The notes beneath the pieces are model-generated. The model was not told where the DNA came from. It was given only the letters and a program-made list of their open reading frames with translations, and did not search any database. Position numbers and translations under genes: made by a program. 38,381 bases of DNA from Actinomycetota bacterium (GTDB lineage: Bacteria > Actinomycetota > JAHEXW01), in contig JANXYU010000008.1 in assembly GCA_025355855.1 (NCBI GenBank), forward strand, positions 1 to 38,381, given 5' to 3'. The first letter of the stretch is position 1, and each line of letters opens with the position of its first letter. This document shows positions 18,467 through 26,237 of the stretch, piece by piece.

Positions 18467-19087
18467 ATGGATTATATTGACGCCTACACCACTCGGTTCG
18501 CGGCGGTCAGGACCGCGGTATTTGTTCGGCGAGACGCCTTATCGTGGGCTGGCAAACTCGGGCTAGCTCTCGCTTTCGCCGCCATGACCGGTTTGGCGGC
18601 GCAGATACGCATTCCTCTGCCGTTCAGCCCCGTTCCTATTACCGGCCAGACCTTCGCCGTTCTCGCCAGTGGCATATTATTGGGCCGCAACTTTGGCGGA
18701 ATCAGCATGATAATGTACGCGGCTTTGGGCGCCGCCGGAATTCCTTGGTTCAATGGTGGGGCAGGCGGCCCGGCCGTTCTCGCCGGACCGACCGGCGGCT
18801 ACCTGGCCGGTTTTGTTGTCGCGGCCATGATAATCGGTTACGTAAGTGATCGCTATCCGGTGTGGCGCCGCTTCGGGCGAATGTTTGCCTTGATGTTGGC
18901 GGTTGATTTTCTAATCATTAATGGTCTGGGACTTATCTGGCTGGCAATTTTTGTGAGCGTGGTCAAAGGCGCGGCCGTATCCGTGGCCGGTGTTTTCGCG
19001 CTGGGCATCGCCCCGTTTATTGCCGGCGACATAGCCAAGGCGGCGGCTGCGGCCTTGATGGCAAAAACCGTGCTTCCGAAAGCCTGA
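18467..19087 (+). CDS. bioY: Biotin transporter substrate-binding subunit BioY
   Basis: BioY is the biotin-binding membrane S component of an ECF transporter and can also work alone in some bacteria. The 206-aa protein has about six transmembrane segments and the family motifs PVPITGQTFAVL, LGAAGIPWF and GPTGGYLAGF. The ATG at 18467 is preceded by AAGGAGG (18456-18462). It has its own promoter after birA. The EcfA and EcfT energising parts are not in this window. Confidence 0.95.
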   Translation: MDYIDAYTTRFAAVRTAVFVRRDALSWAGKLGLALAFAAMTGLAAQIRIPLPFSPVPITGQTFAVLASGILLGRNFGGISMIMYAALGAAGIPWFNGGAGGPAVLAGPTGGYLAGFVVAAMIIGYVSDRYPVWRRFGRMFALMLAVDFLIINGLGLIWLAIFVSVVKGAAVSVAGVFALGIAPFIAGDIAKAAAAALMAKTVLPKA

Positions 19088-19103
19088 AGGTCGCGAGCCT
19101 AAG

Positions 19104-19883
19104 ATGCTGCTAGCCATCGACGTAGGCAACACTCAAACAGTCATAGGTGTTTTCGCGGCCCAAATGCTGAAGCGCCACTGGCGCATCTCCACCCAGCCGC
19201 GCAAAACCAGCGATGAATGGGCTCTGGCCCTGTCTGAACTGCTGACAATCAACGAATCCGGCTTAAGCGAGATAAGCGGAGTGGTTATTTGTTCCGTGGT
19301 GCCAGAAGTCACCCAAGCCTTAGAGGCAATGTGCTCTAAAACCCTAAAGCTAGATCCATTAATCATCGGCCCCGCGACAGACTCCGGCGTTAAGATCAAC
19401 ATCGATAATCCGGCGGAAGTCGGCGCCGATCGCATCGTTAACGCCGCGGCCTCGATGGCTGAGTACGGGGGGCCGGCGGTGATCGTTGACTTCGGCACCG
19501 CGACAACATTCGATGCCGTGTCCGCGGCTGGAGAGTATCTAGGTGGAGCTATTGCCCCAGGCGTCGAGATTTCTTTGGACGCGTTATTCAGTCGGACAGC
19601 CAGACTCAGTGAAATAGAGATTATTGCGCCGGCCCGCGCCATTGGGTCGAATACGACTGACAGCTTGCTGTCCGGTATTGTTTTTGGTTACGCCGGACAA
19701 GTCGACGCGTTGACCGATCGAATATCGGGCGAGTTGGGCGGACCGGCAGCGACCATAAAGCTTATCGCCACAGGCGGCCTAGCCGAGACGATTTTGGACG
19801 CCTGCCGAACAAAATTCATCCATGACCCTTGGCTCACACTTAAAGGCCTCTTGCTAGTCTGGAACCGCAACAACGCTGCATAG
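19104..19883 (+). CDS. coaX: Type III pantothenate kinase
   Basis: CoaX phosphorylates pantothenate with ATP, the first step of CoA synthesis. It belongs to the ASKHA fold and needs a monovalent cation. The 259-aa protein shows the phosphate-1 motif LLAIDVGNTQT with Asp6, VPEVT, PAEVGADRIVNAAA, and the catalytic VDFGTATTFD, then GGAIAPGVEIS and IATGGLA. It acts downstream of panC and panD of the same window. The gene starts 16 nt after bioY and is probably co-transcribed. A tandem repeat and a new promoter follow it. Confidence 0.96.
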   Translation: MLLAIDVGNTQTVIGVFAAQMLKRHWRISTQPRKTSDEWALALSELLTINESGLSEISGVVICSVVPEVTQALEAMCSKTLKLDPLIIGPATDSGVKINIDNPAEVGADRIVNAAASMAEYGGPAVIVDFGTATTFDAVSAAGEYLGGAIAPGVEISLDALFSRTARLSEIEIIAPARAIGSNTTDSLLSGIVFGYAGQVDALTDRISGELGGPAATIKLIATGGLAETILDACRTKFIHDPWLTLKGLLLVWNRNNAA

Positions 19884-19899
19884 CAGAGTGCTGCGTCCT

Positions 19900-19953
19900 C
19901 TTCGTACTCCTTGTATTCCTTGTACTCCTTGTATTCCTTGTACTCCTTGTACT
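19900..19953 (+). repeat. Tandem repeat, 6 copies of a 9-bp unit CCTTGTAYT
   Basis: Six head-to-tail 9-bp units alternate CCTTGTACT and CCTTGTATT; the first copy is degenerate (CTTCGTACT). The array runs straight into the TATACT -10 element of the next gene, so the TTGTA parts lie where -35 boxes would be. Confidence 0.85.
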
Positions 19954-19979
19954 ATACTTGTTCACAAATGTGTGCACAA
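19953..19979 (+). promoter_or_regulatory. Promoter -10 with overlapping imperfect palindrome, probable operator
   Basis: TATACT (19953-19958) overlaps a 22-bp imperfect inverted repeat at 19958-19979. The left half is TTGTTCACAAA, and the right half, read on the other strand, is TTGTGCACACA: 9 of 11 positions match. A palindrome over the predicted start point, 23 nt upstream of a helix-turn-helix gene, suggests autoregulation. Confidence 0.5.
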
Positions 19980-20002
19980 AACCATCTTGAGGTCTGACCC
20001 CT

Positions 20003-20575
20003 ATGAAAAAAGAATTCGCGATTGGAGACAAAGTTATCAGCCTGGAGCGCGCTAACGCGCTGGTTGATAGGATATTCGACCTGCGCTCTACGGGGTCGAC
20101 GCAAGCGGAAGTCGCCAAGATGCTCGGTATCGAGCGGTCTTTTATCTCTCACTTGGAAGGCATCGGGGAGGTCCGTAAGTCTAAAGAGATCGCCTTCATC
20201 GGATCAGGTGTGGGGGATTCCGAGAGGGTTGACAATGTCGCGCGCGATCTAGGCTTCGAGCATGTCTTTATAAACGCGGACGGGATGGCGCGGATCGAGG
20301 ACACACTCGGCGTGCTGGCGATTCTAAAGCATATTGATTTCATCGTATTTCTCGGACCGGCGACCGAGCATCGGTTACTCGAGGCGGTTTTAGACAAAAA
20401 GATAATCGGTATCGCGCCTGCCAAAGAGAAAGTCCTCGGGGCCGTGCTAGCCGAATTCGCAGGCAAGAGGACGAGGCGGGCCTATCGTTCCGTTAGACGA
20501 GGCGAGAAGAAGGGTGACGCAAAAAGAACCGGTCAGCGCACGCATTGGCTCGCCGATCCTGGACTCAAGGACTAG
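20003..20575 (+). CDS. Helix-turn-helix regulator with C-terminal domain of unknown function
   Basis: This 190-aa cytoplasmic protein has an XRE-like helix-turn-helix at about residues 30-55 (STQAEVAKMLGIERSFISHL). The remaining ~110 residues form an alpha/beta domain with IAFIGSGVGD, FINADGMARIEDT and IDFIVFLGPATEHRL. I do not recognise this domain; it may sense a ligand. The C-terminus is very basic. A palindrome lies over its promoter. The two following genes are in the same direction, 32 nt away and then overlapping. I infer it controls the cassette. Confidence 0.75.
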   Translation: MKKEFAIGDKVISLERANALVDRIFDLRSTGSTQAEVAKMLGIERSFISHLEGIGEVRKSKEIAFIGSGVGDSERVDNVARDLGFEHVFINADGMARIEDTLGVLAILKHIDFIVFLGPATEHRLLEAVLDKKIIGIAPAKEKVLGAVLAEFAGKRTRRAYRSVRRGEKKGDAKRTGQRTHWLADPGLKD

Positions 20576-20607
20576 GCAATATCAAAACAAAGAGGGTGTG
20601 AGTAAAA

Positions 20608-21528
20608 GTGGCACAGAAGGAAGTTGTCAGTGTAAGCATCGGGTCGTCCACGCGTGACCACGAGGTTGATGTAGAGCTGCTTGGTCAGAGTTTTAAAATC
20701 AGGCGAGTCGGGACGGACGGGGACGTAAAGAAAGCCAAACAAATGATTAAGGACCTGGACGGCAATATCGACGCGTTCGGTTTGGGCGGGATCGACCTAT
20801 ACTTGTTCGCTCCAGGCGGCAAGCGCTACAAGATAAGGGAAGCCAAAAAGTTTAAGAAAGCCGCGAAGATCAGCGACATGGTGGATGGCTCCGGGCTCAA
20901 GAACACCTTGGAGCGCAATACTATAGAGTTTCTAAGGGACAAAAAAGAAATCGATTTTATGGATAAGAAAGTCTTAATGGTTTCGGCCGTCGACCGGTTC
21001 GGCATGGCAGACGCCCTGAATGGCGCGGGTTGTCAGATGGTTTTCGGCGATCTGATTTTCGGGCTCGGCATCCCGGTCGCCATTCGCAGTATGAAGAAAT
21101 TCTCTATGATCGCGCGCATTCTACTGCCGATCGCTACCAAGCTGCCTTTCAAGATCTTATATCCGACAGGGTCGGAGCAGGATAAGAAATCCGTTGACAA
21201 ATATGGCAAGTATTTCCGGGAAGCCGATATAATCGCGGGCGATTACCTCTTCATTAAGAAGTATATGCCGGATGACATGACCGGCAAGGTGATAATAACC
21301 AATACGGTTACAGCCTCGGATGTCGAGGATATGAAGGGGCGGGGCGTTATGTTGTTGGTGACGACGACTCCGGAATTTGACGGCCGGTCTTTCGGTACGA
21401 ACGTCATGGAGGCGACTTGTGTCGCGTTGCTCGACAAAGACGCCGATTCCATAACTCCCGACGACTATCTGCGCGTACTCAAGGAGCTCGGCTTCGAGCC
21501 CAGGGTGGAACGTTTTGTCGAAGCCTAA
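20608..21528 (+). CDS. Conserved protein of the type often annotated 'quinate 5-dehydrogenase'; function unknown
   Basis: This is a 306-aa soluble protein. Proteins with this start (VSVSIGSSTRDHEV, then GTDGD and DAFGLGGIDLYL) are, as I recall, labelled quinate 5-dehydrogenase in Firmicutes genomes. I see no classical GxGxxG nucleotide fold that would prove this. Later parts include VSAVDRFGMADAL, a basic stretch at 160-185, IITNTVTASDVEDM and LLVTTTPEFDGRSFGTN. The start is GTG 20608 with AGAGGG upstream. Its end overlaps the next gene by 14 nt, so the two products are probably made together and may act together. Confidence 0.72.
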   Translation: MAQKEVVSVSIGSSTRDHEVDVELLGQSFKIRRVGTDGDVKKAKQMIKDLDGNIDAFGLGGIDLYLFAPGGKRYKIREAKKFKKAAKISDMVDGSGLKNTLERNTIEFLRDKKEIDFMDKKVLMVSAVDRFGMADALNGAGCQMVFGDLIFGLGIPVAIRSMKKFSMIARILLPIATKLPFKILYPTGSEQDKKSVDKYGKYFREADIIAGDYLFIKKYMPDDMTGKVIITNTVTASDVEDMKGRGVMLLVTTTPEFDGRSFGTNVMEATCVALLDKDADSITPDDYLRVLKELGFEPRVERFVEA

Positions 21529-22672
21529 AAATCTCAAGGCCGGCAAGGCAGCCAAAACCCCAAAGCCGCAGGCAAATCACGATCCCGACGTGGCTCGTTT
21601 CGCGTTTATCATTCACCCGCTGGATATGGGCGGCATAACGCGCACATACAAATTCGCGGAAAAACTGCCTGACAAGCTGGTTGCCTGGACGCTTAAGCAT
21701 AAGAAGCCGTGGGCTCTGTCCGAAATAACAGGCATCAAGTCCAATACAGGCCAGGAAGCGGTCGGCTGGTTCATTGCCGTCCCGCTGCTGCCTTCCCAGA
21801 TCCTCGACCTGAAAGAGAAGTTTGTCGTCAAGAAAATTATCAAAGGTTGCGAGGTCGCTGAGCAACTAGGCGCCCGCATCGTCGGTCTGGGCGCATTCAC
21901 GGCCCTGGTCGGCGGGGGAGGCAAGGACATCGCTGATGGCGGCCGTGTGGCTGTTACCACCGGCAACACCTATACTGTCGCGACCGCTATCGAAGGCGCC
22001 CGAAAAGCCGCGGCCGTCATGGATATTGATCTGGCGACAGCCGTAGTTGCCATAGTCGGAGCGACCGGCAGCATCGGCAAGATCGCCGCCCATATCATGG
22101 CCGGCGAAGCGGGAACTACCATCCTGGTCGGCCGCAACCTCGACCGGCTAGAGATTGTCAGAGGCGAAATAGACGACGGCAATGTTGAAATAACAACCGA
22201 TGTTTCCGCGGCCGTTCGGCGGGCCGATGTGATCATCTCCGCGACGAGCGCCGTGGATGAGATAATCGACCCCGGCGACATCAAGTCGGGCGCCGTCGTG
22301 TGTGATGTCGCACGACCTCGAGACGTCGCGGAAGCGGTCGCCGAGAACCGGGATGACGTTTTGGTTATTGACGGGGGCGTCGTGCAAGTCCCCGGCCAAG
22401 TAAATTTCAACTTTGATTTCGGTTTGCCGGCCGGCCAGAGTCTGGCATGTATGGCCGAAACGATGATCTTGGCGCTCGAGGGCCGTTATGAAGACTACAC
22501 GATCGGCAAGAACATAACTGTTGAGCAGGTGAACGAGATTGCGGAGATGGCTAAACGGCACGGATTCAGACTGGCCGGCTTCCGCAGCTTCGAAAAAGCG
22601 TTGACTGATGATAAAATACAGGCCATTCGAACGGCCGCCGCTAATTCGCGAGAGATGGCAACAGTTTCCTAA
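21515..22672 (+). CDS. Rossmann-fold oxidoreductase homologous to cyanobacterial acyl-ACP reductase, without the catalytic Cys
   Basis: The 385-aa protein aligns by eye over its full length with cyanobacterial acyl-ACP reductase (AAR). The shared points in order are: LGAFTALV (AAR LGGFTSII), TTGNTYT 148-154 (TTGNTHT), VAIVGATGSIG 178-188 (VAVVGATGDIG), VIDGGVV 284-290 (VLNGGVV), ACMAET 311-316 (ACFAEA) and GKNITVEQVNEIAEMAKRHG (AAR GRNQIT...HGF). The NAD(P) site looks intact. AAR has an acyl-carrying Cys four residues after its GGVV start region (GGVVEHC); here the sequence is GGVVQVPG, with no Cys. So acyl-thioester chemistry of the AAR type is unlikely. The start is TTG 21515; GTG 21590 is an alternative. 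It overlaps the previous gene. Confidence 0.75.
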   Translation: MSKPKNLKAGKAAKTPKPQANHDPDVARFAFIIHPLDMGGITRTYKFAEKLPDKLVAWTLKHKKPWALSEITGIKSNTGQEAVGWFIAVPLLPSQILDLKEKFVVKKIIKGCEVAEQLGARIVGLGAFTALVGGGGKDIADGGRVAVTTGNTYTVATAIEGARKAAAVMDIDLATAVVAIVGATGSIGKIAAHIMAGEAGTTILVGRNLDRLEIVRGEIDDGNVEITTDVSAAVRRADVIISATSAVDEIIDPGDIKSGAVVCDVARPRDVAEAVAENRDDVLVIDGGVVQVPGQVNFNFDFGLPAGQSLACMAETMILALEGRYEDYTIGKNITVEQVNEIAEMAKRHGFRLAGFRSFEKALTDDKIQAIRTAAANSREMATVS

Positions 22673-22687
22673 TTCCAAAATATCGGT

Positions 22688-22693
22688 TATAAT
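22688..22693 (+). promoter_or_regulatory. -10 element of greA
   Basis: A perfect TATAAT, 91 nt before the greA start codon. The -35 region (TTTCCT at 17 nt spacing) is poor. The predicted leader is about 85 nt long and contains the hairpin described next. Confidence 0.5.
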
Positions 22694-22715
22694 AAGGCTC
22701 ACTTTAAAACCCGGG

Positions 22716-22757
22716 GCGCTGCCGCACATAGGACATGGACGGCAGTGCTTTATTGTT
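22716..22757 (+). terminator. Terminator-like hairpin in the greA leader (attenuator candidate)
   Basis: GCGCTGCCG (22716-22724) pairs with CGGCAGTGC (22740-22748): 9 bp with one G-T wobble around a 15-nt loop, followed by TTTATTGTTG. It lies downstream of the TATAAT at 22688 and upstream of greA, so it would end short leader transcripts. It may also end the upstream cassette. Confidence 0.55.
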
Positions 22758-22784
22758 GCTAGTGACCTGAGAGGATAATTAATT

Positions 22785-23258
22785 GTGAGCAAAGAAATAA
22801 TTCTGACCACCCACGGAAAAGAGATGCTCGATAACGAGCTGAAAGAATTGGTCGGCGTACGCCGTAAGGCGGTCGCTCAACGTTTGAAAGAAGCCAAGGA
22901 CTTCGGCGACATTTCAGAGAATTCTGAGTATGAAGACGCTAAAAATGACCAAGCTTTCACGGAAGGCAGAATCGCGGAAATTCAGTACATTTTGGCCAAC
23001 GCCGAGATAGTCGACGAGCACAAGGGCGGCGTAAAGCATGTTCGCGTCGGCCTGACCGCCATTCTGCGGGACATGGAGACTAAGAAAAACCAGGAGTTCA
23101 AGGTCGTGGGCTCATTTGAGGCCGATCCTGACCTAATGCAGATTTCGCACGAATCGCCGGTTGGTCGGGCTATCGTTGGCAAAGAGATAGGCGATTTGGT
23201 CGAGATAGAATTGCCGCACGGCGCTCTTAAGTACAAAATAGTGGACATCAAAAAATGA
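22785..23258 (+). CDS. greA: Transcription elongation factor GreA
   Basis: GreA enters the RNA polymerase secondary channel and stimulates cleavage of backtracked RNA. The 157-aa protein has the N-terminal coiled coil (about 1-75) with the acidic tip GDISENSEYEDAKNDQA, then the C-terminal domain with ISHESPVGRAIVGKEIGD. The start is GTG 22785 behind GAGAGGA. It overlaps lysS by 4 nt (ATGA), a pairing also common in Firmicutes and actinobacteria. Confidence 0.97.
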   Translation: MSKEIILTTHGKEMLDNELKELVGVRRKAVAQRLKEAKDFGDISENSEYEDAKNDQAFTEGRIAEIQYILANAEIVDEHKGGVKHVRVGLTAILRDMETKKNQEFKVVGSFEADPDLMQISHESPVGRAIVGKEIGDLVEIELPHGALKYKIVDIKK

Positions 23259-24742
23259 CGGGCGAGCCGAACGACCTTCGCGTTCACCGGCTGCAGAAGT
23301 TAGAAGACGTTCGCGCCTCAGGCGTCGATCCTTTTAAGGCAAAATTTGACCGCGACCGTTTGGTCTCGGAAATCGACACGGCTTATAACGCCATCGAACC
23401 CGAAGGACGCACCGGCGACCTGGTTCGGATCGCCGGCCGGTTAATGGCTCTGCGGCGCCACGGCAAGGCCAGCTTCGCCGAACTCCAGGACAAGACCGGA
23501 CGCGTTCAGCTGTATTTAACCGCGGACGCGTTGGGCGAAGAGCTCTATGACACCTTCCTGAACTTTGATATTGGGGACATCATCGGCGTCGCGGGCGAGG
23601 TTTTCAAGACCAAACGCGGGCAGTTGTCTGTGGCGGTAGCGTCCTACGATTTGCTGACAAAATCCCTGCGCCCGATGCCCGAGAAATGGCATGGTCTAAA
23701 AGACGTTGAGACGCGTTATCGCCAGCGTTACCTCGATTTGATAATGAACCCGGATGTCAAAGAGACCTTCATTAAGAAGACGCGGACAATCGCCATTTTG
23801 CGCCGCGTTCTTGACGAGCGGGGTTTTCTGGAGGTGGAAACGCCGATGCTGCACTCGATTCCGGGCGGCGCGGCCGCTAAGCCGTTTGTTACCCACCATA
23901 ATGCTTTGGACGCCGACCTTTATTTGCGCATCGCGCCCGAACTCTATCTTAAGAGATTGATTGTCGGCGGCCTGGAGCGGGTCTATGAGATCAACAAGAG
24001 TTTTCGCAACGAAGGCATCTCGATAAAACACAACCCGGAGTTTATGATGCTGGAAGCCTACCAGGCGTACGCTGACTATAACGACATGATGGATCTGGTG
24101 GAAACCCTTATCAACGGCGTTGTGGAAGAGCTGGCTGGCTCAGTCAAGATCACGTATCAGCAAAAGGCTTTGGATTTTACGCGTCCCTGGCGGCGCTTGA
24201 CGATGATCGACGCCATAAAAGAATATACCGGCCGCGATGTGTCGTTTGCCATGAGTTTGCAAGACATCGTCGCGGTAGCCAAAGAATTGCAAGTCGAACT
24301 CCAACCCCACTTGGGTAAGGGTGGCGTGATCACGGAAATCTACGAAAAACACGTCGAGCACTTGATCGAGCAGCCGACATTTGTTCTGGACTATCCCCTA
24401 GAGACATCACCTTTGGCTCGCAAAAAGCCCGACAGCCCGGAGTTGACCGAGCGGTTCGAGCTCATTATCGCGGGTCGCGAAGTCGCCAACGCTTTTTCCG
24501 AGCTCACCGATCCACAGGACCAGCACGCCCGGTTCGAGGCGCAGCAGGCCAACAAGGCCGCCGGTGATGAGGAAGCCCACGCTCTGGACGAAGACTACGT
24601 CATAGCTCTCGAGCATGGGTTGCCGCCGACTGGCGGTATCGGCATCGGCGTCGACCGTTTGGTTATGTTAGTCACCGATAGCGCGTCTATCCGCGACGTG
24701 ATCCTGTTCCCGCAACTGAAAGCCAAGCCCGCCGAAGAATAA
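23255..24742 (+). CDS. lysS: Lysyl-tRNA synthetase, class II
   Basis: It charges tRNA-Lys. The 495-aa protein has an N-terminal OB-fold anticodon-binding domain (about 55-165). The class II catalytic core has motif 1 (RYLDLIMNP, then GFLEVETPML), motif 2 (FRNEGISIKHNPEF) and motif 3 (GIGIGVDRLVML). Length and motifs are standard. ATG 23255 overlaps the greA stop, indicating coupled translation. Confidence 0.97.
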   Translation: MTGEPNDLRVHRLQKLEDVRASGVDPFKAKFDRDRLVSEIDTAYNAIEPEGRTGDLVRIAGRLMALRRHGKASFAELQDKTGRVQLYLTADALGEELYDTFLNFDIGDIIGVAGEVFKTKRGQLSVAVASYDLLTKSLRPMPEKWHGLKDVETRYRQRYLDLIMNPDVKETFIKKTRTIAILRRVLDERGFLEVETPMLHSIPGGAAAKPFVTHHNALDADLYLRIAPELYLKRLIVGGLERVYEINKSFRNEGISIKHNPEFMMLEAYQAYADYNDMMDLVETLINGVVEELAGSVKITYQQKALDFTRPWRRLTMIDAIKEYTGRDVSFAMSLQDIVAVAKELQVELQPHLGKGGVITEIYEKHVEHLIEQPTFVLDYPLETSPLARKKPDSPELTERFELIIAGREVANAFSELTDPQDQHARFEAQQANKAAGDEEAHALDEDYVIALEHGLPPTGGIGIGVDRLVMLVTDSASIRDVILFPQLKAKPAEE

Positions 24743-25061
24743 AACCTAGGGATTTCCCCAACTAAAAGAACCGGCAAACACGTGGTAGACTTAGGCGATT
24801 CGCTTATCTGATCTTAGATACCTCACGGATCAGGCGCGCTATTTGACCCAATGATAACCGGGCGAGACTTAAGCCTGCCACAACAGCACTCACGGCGAGC
24901 ACATTACGCGCAACGCCGCGGACGCCGAGATAACAATGAGATTTCAAGGGGACAATTACTGGATTTGGGCTTGTCAGGTCTGCCACGACCAAGGCAAGAA
25001 CGGCAACCCGATTCACGGCGGGACGGGCGGGGCCAACGGGGTGTCTGACCACCGTAATTAT
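24743..25061. other. Intergenic region of about 320 nt, no convincing gene
   Basis: No terminator with a T-tract follows lysS. A perfect 6-bp dyad CTGATC (24808-24813) / GATCAG (24838-24843) is present. A minus-strand open frame of 82 codons (24804-25052, GTG start) fills most of the gap and encodes a partly hydrophobic peptide. It has no clear ribosome binding site or family resemblance, so I do not call it a gene. The region may be a decayed gene. Confidence 0.5.
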
Positions 25062-25070
25062 TGCTAAAGT
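25062..25070 (+). promoter_or_regulatory. Extended -10 promoter of the cation exchanger; leaderless geometry
   Basis: TGC is followed by TAAAGT (25065-25070), then 6 nt and the ATG at 25077. This is the same spacing as at nadB. There is no room for a ribosome binding site. Confidence 0.45.
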
Positions 25071-25076
25071 AGGCGT

Positions 25077-26126
25077 ATGAATACAATCTACCTGTTACTG
25101 GCCTTTCTAGCGGCTGCTGCCGTAATCTGGGTGGCAGGCGTTTGGCTGACCCGCGCGACCGATGCGATCGATACGCACTTCAATCTAGGAAGCGCTTTCG
25201 GCGGGTTGCTGCTATTGGGCATTGCCGGCAGCCTCCCCGAGATCGCCATTACCGTCAGCGCTGCCTTGTCCCGCCATTATGATGTTGTGTTGGGCAACCT
25301 GATCGGAGGCATCGCGATCCAAACGGTCGTGCTAGTCGGATTGGATTTTGTGATGAAAGAGAAACAACCTCTCTCTTTTGCCGCCGCCTCATTAACCCTT
25401 GTGCTGGAAGCTAACTTGGTTGTGCTGGTGACAGTCGTCGCCATAATGGCGATGCGGACGCCCGCAATCGTTCCAGGTACCGGCATCAGCTTAGCCTCTG
25501 CTTTGATCCTTATTATCTGGGTGCTGGGCTTATGGATCATCCATGGAGCTCGAGGGGGACTGCCGTGGAAGGCGGAAGCGCTGGAAGCTAGTCCGGGGCG
25601 TAACGTACGCCAGAGGCGTGCCGTTATTAACCACCCATATTTCGCCTCCAAGCGTGCGGGCCACGCCTTGATGATTTTTGCCATATGCAGCGTCGCTACA
25701 TTAGCCGCGGGTGTCGAGGTGGTCAACTCGGGAATCGCGCTGGCGCAGCGCTTCGGGATCAACGGCGGCTTGTTCGCGGCCACGTTTATCGCCGCGATCT
25801 CAGCCTTGCCGGAAATCAGCACCGGCTACGCGTCTATCAAGATCAAAGACTACCAACTGGCGTTTTCCGATATATTTGGCGGGAACGCTTTTCAGCCGGC
25901 TTTGTTTATCGTCGCCGACTTGATAGCCGGTAAATCCGTCTTGAGCGCCGCTACTCCTAACGATATGTGGTTCGCGGCTCTGGGCGTCCTTCTCACCGGC
26001 GTCTACATCATCGGGTTAATCGTCCGGCCGCGTCGTCAAGTGTGGCGCGTTGGCCCTGATTCACTGCTCGTCTTGGCCCTCTACATTGCGGGTGTCGCCG
26101 CGTTGTTCTTCGCCCGCGGGCTGTAA
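25077..26126 (+). CDS. Sodium/calcium exchanger family membrane protein (CaCA superfamily)
   Basis: This is a 349-aa integral membrane protein with about 10-11 hydrophobic segments. It has the two inverted alpha repeats of cation/Ca2+ exchangers. The first is around GIAGSLPEIAITVSAAL...VVLGNLIGGIAIQ (residues about 48-85), the second around FIAAISALPEISTGYAS...FSDIFGGNAFQP (about 240-280). The conserved S-x-PE acidic residues are present in both. A basic cytosolic loop lies near 160-190. The ion exchanged cannot be told; Ca2+ or another cation against Na+ or H+ is expected. It is a single-gene unit, apparently leaderless. Confidence 0.88.
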   Translation: MNTIYLLLAFLAAAAVIWVAGVWLTRATDAIDTHFNLGSAFGGLLLLGIAGSLPEIAITVSAALSRHYDVVLGNLIGGIAIQTVVLVGLDFVMKEKQPLSFAAASLTLVLEANLVVLVTVVAIMAMRTPAIVPGTGISLASALILIIWVLGLWIIHGARGGLPWKAEALEASPGRNVRQRRAVINHPYFASKRAGHALMIFAICSVATLAAGVEVVNSGIALAQRFGINGGLFAATFIAAISALPEISTGYASIKIKDYQLAFSDIFGGNAFQPALFIVADLIAGKSVLSAATPNDMWFAALGVLLTGVYIIGLIVRPRRQVWRVGPDSLLVLALYIAGVAALFFARGL

Positions 26127-26191
26127 CCCCGATTTGACACGCATTAGCCTCTCGAGAACTCAGGATTACGTTCGGCGCTCCAGGTCCTCTG

Positions 26192-26200
26192 TGCTATATT
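26192..26200 (+). promoter_or_regulatory. Extended -10 promoter of clpC
   Basis: TGC-TATATT at 26192-26200, 37 nt before the clpC ATG, with GGGAGGCG as ribosome binding site (26220-26227). The -35 at 17 nt is poor. A TTGACA at 26134-26139 lacks a -10 at the right distance. I see no CtsR or HspR-type repeat. Confidence 0.5.
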
Positions 26201-26237
26201 AAGAGTAAGCAAGCCTATTGGGAGGCGATTCCAAGCC

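Noticed and set aside
19900-19953. CRISPR-like array
   Set aside because: 9-bp units with no spacers; a simple tandem repeat.
21515-22672. Alkane biosynthesis (AAR plus aldehyde-deformylating oxygenase)
   Set aside because: No oxygenase gene in the window, and the AAR-like protein lacks the catalytic cysteine.
24804-25052. 82-codon minus-strand frame between lysS and the exchanger
   Set aside because: GTG start without a ribosome binding site, no recognised family, and a composition explainable by chance in GC-rich DNA; kept only as part of the gap description.
26134-26139. TTGACA upstream of clpC as a second promoter
   Set aside because: No -10-like hexamer 16-18 nt downstream.
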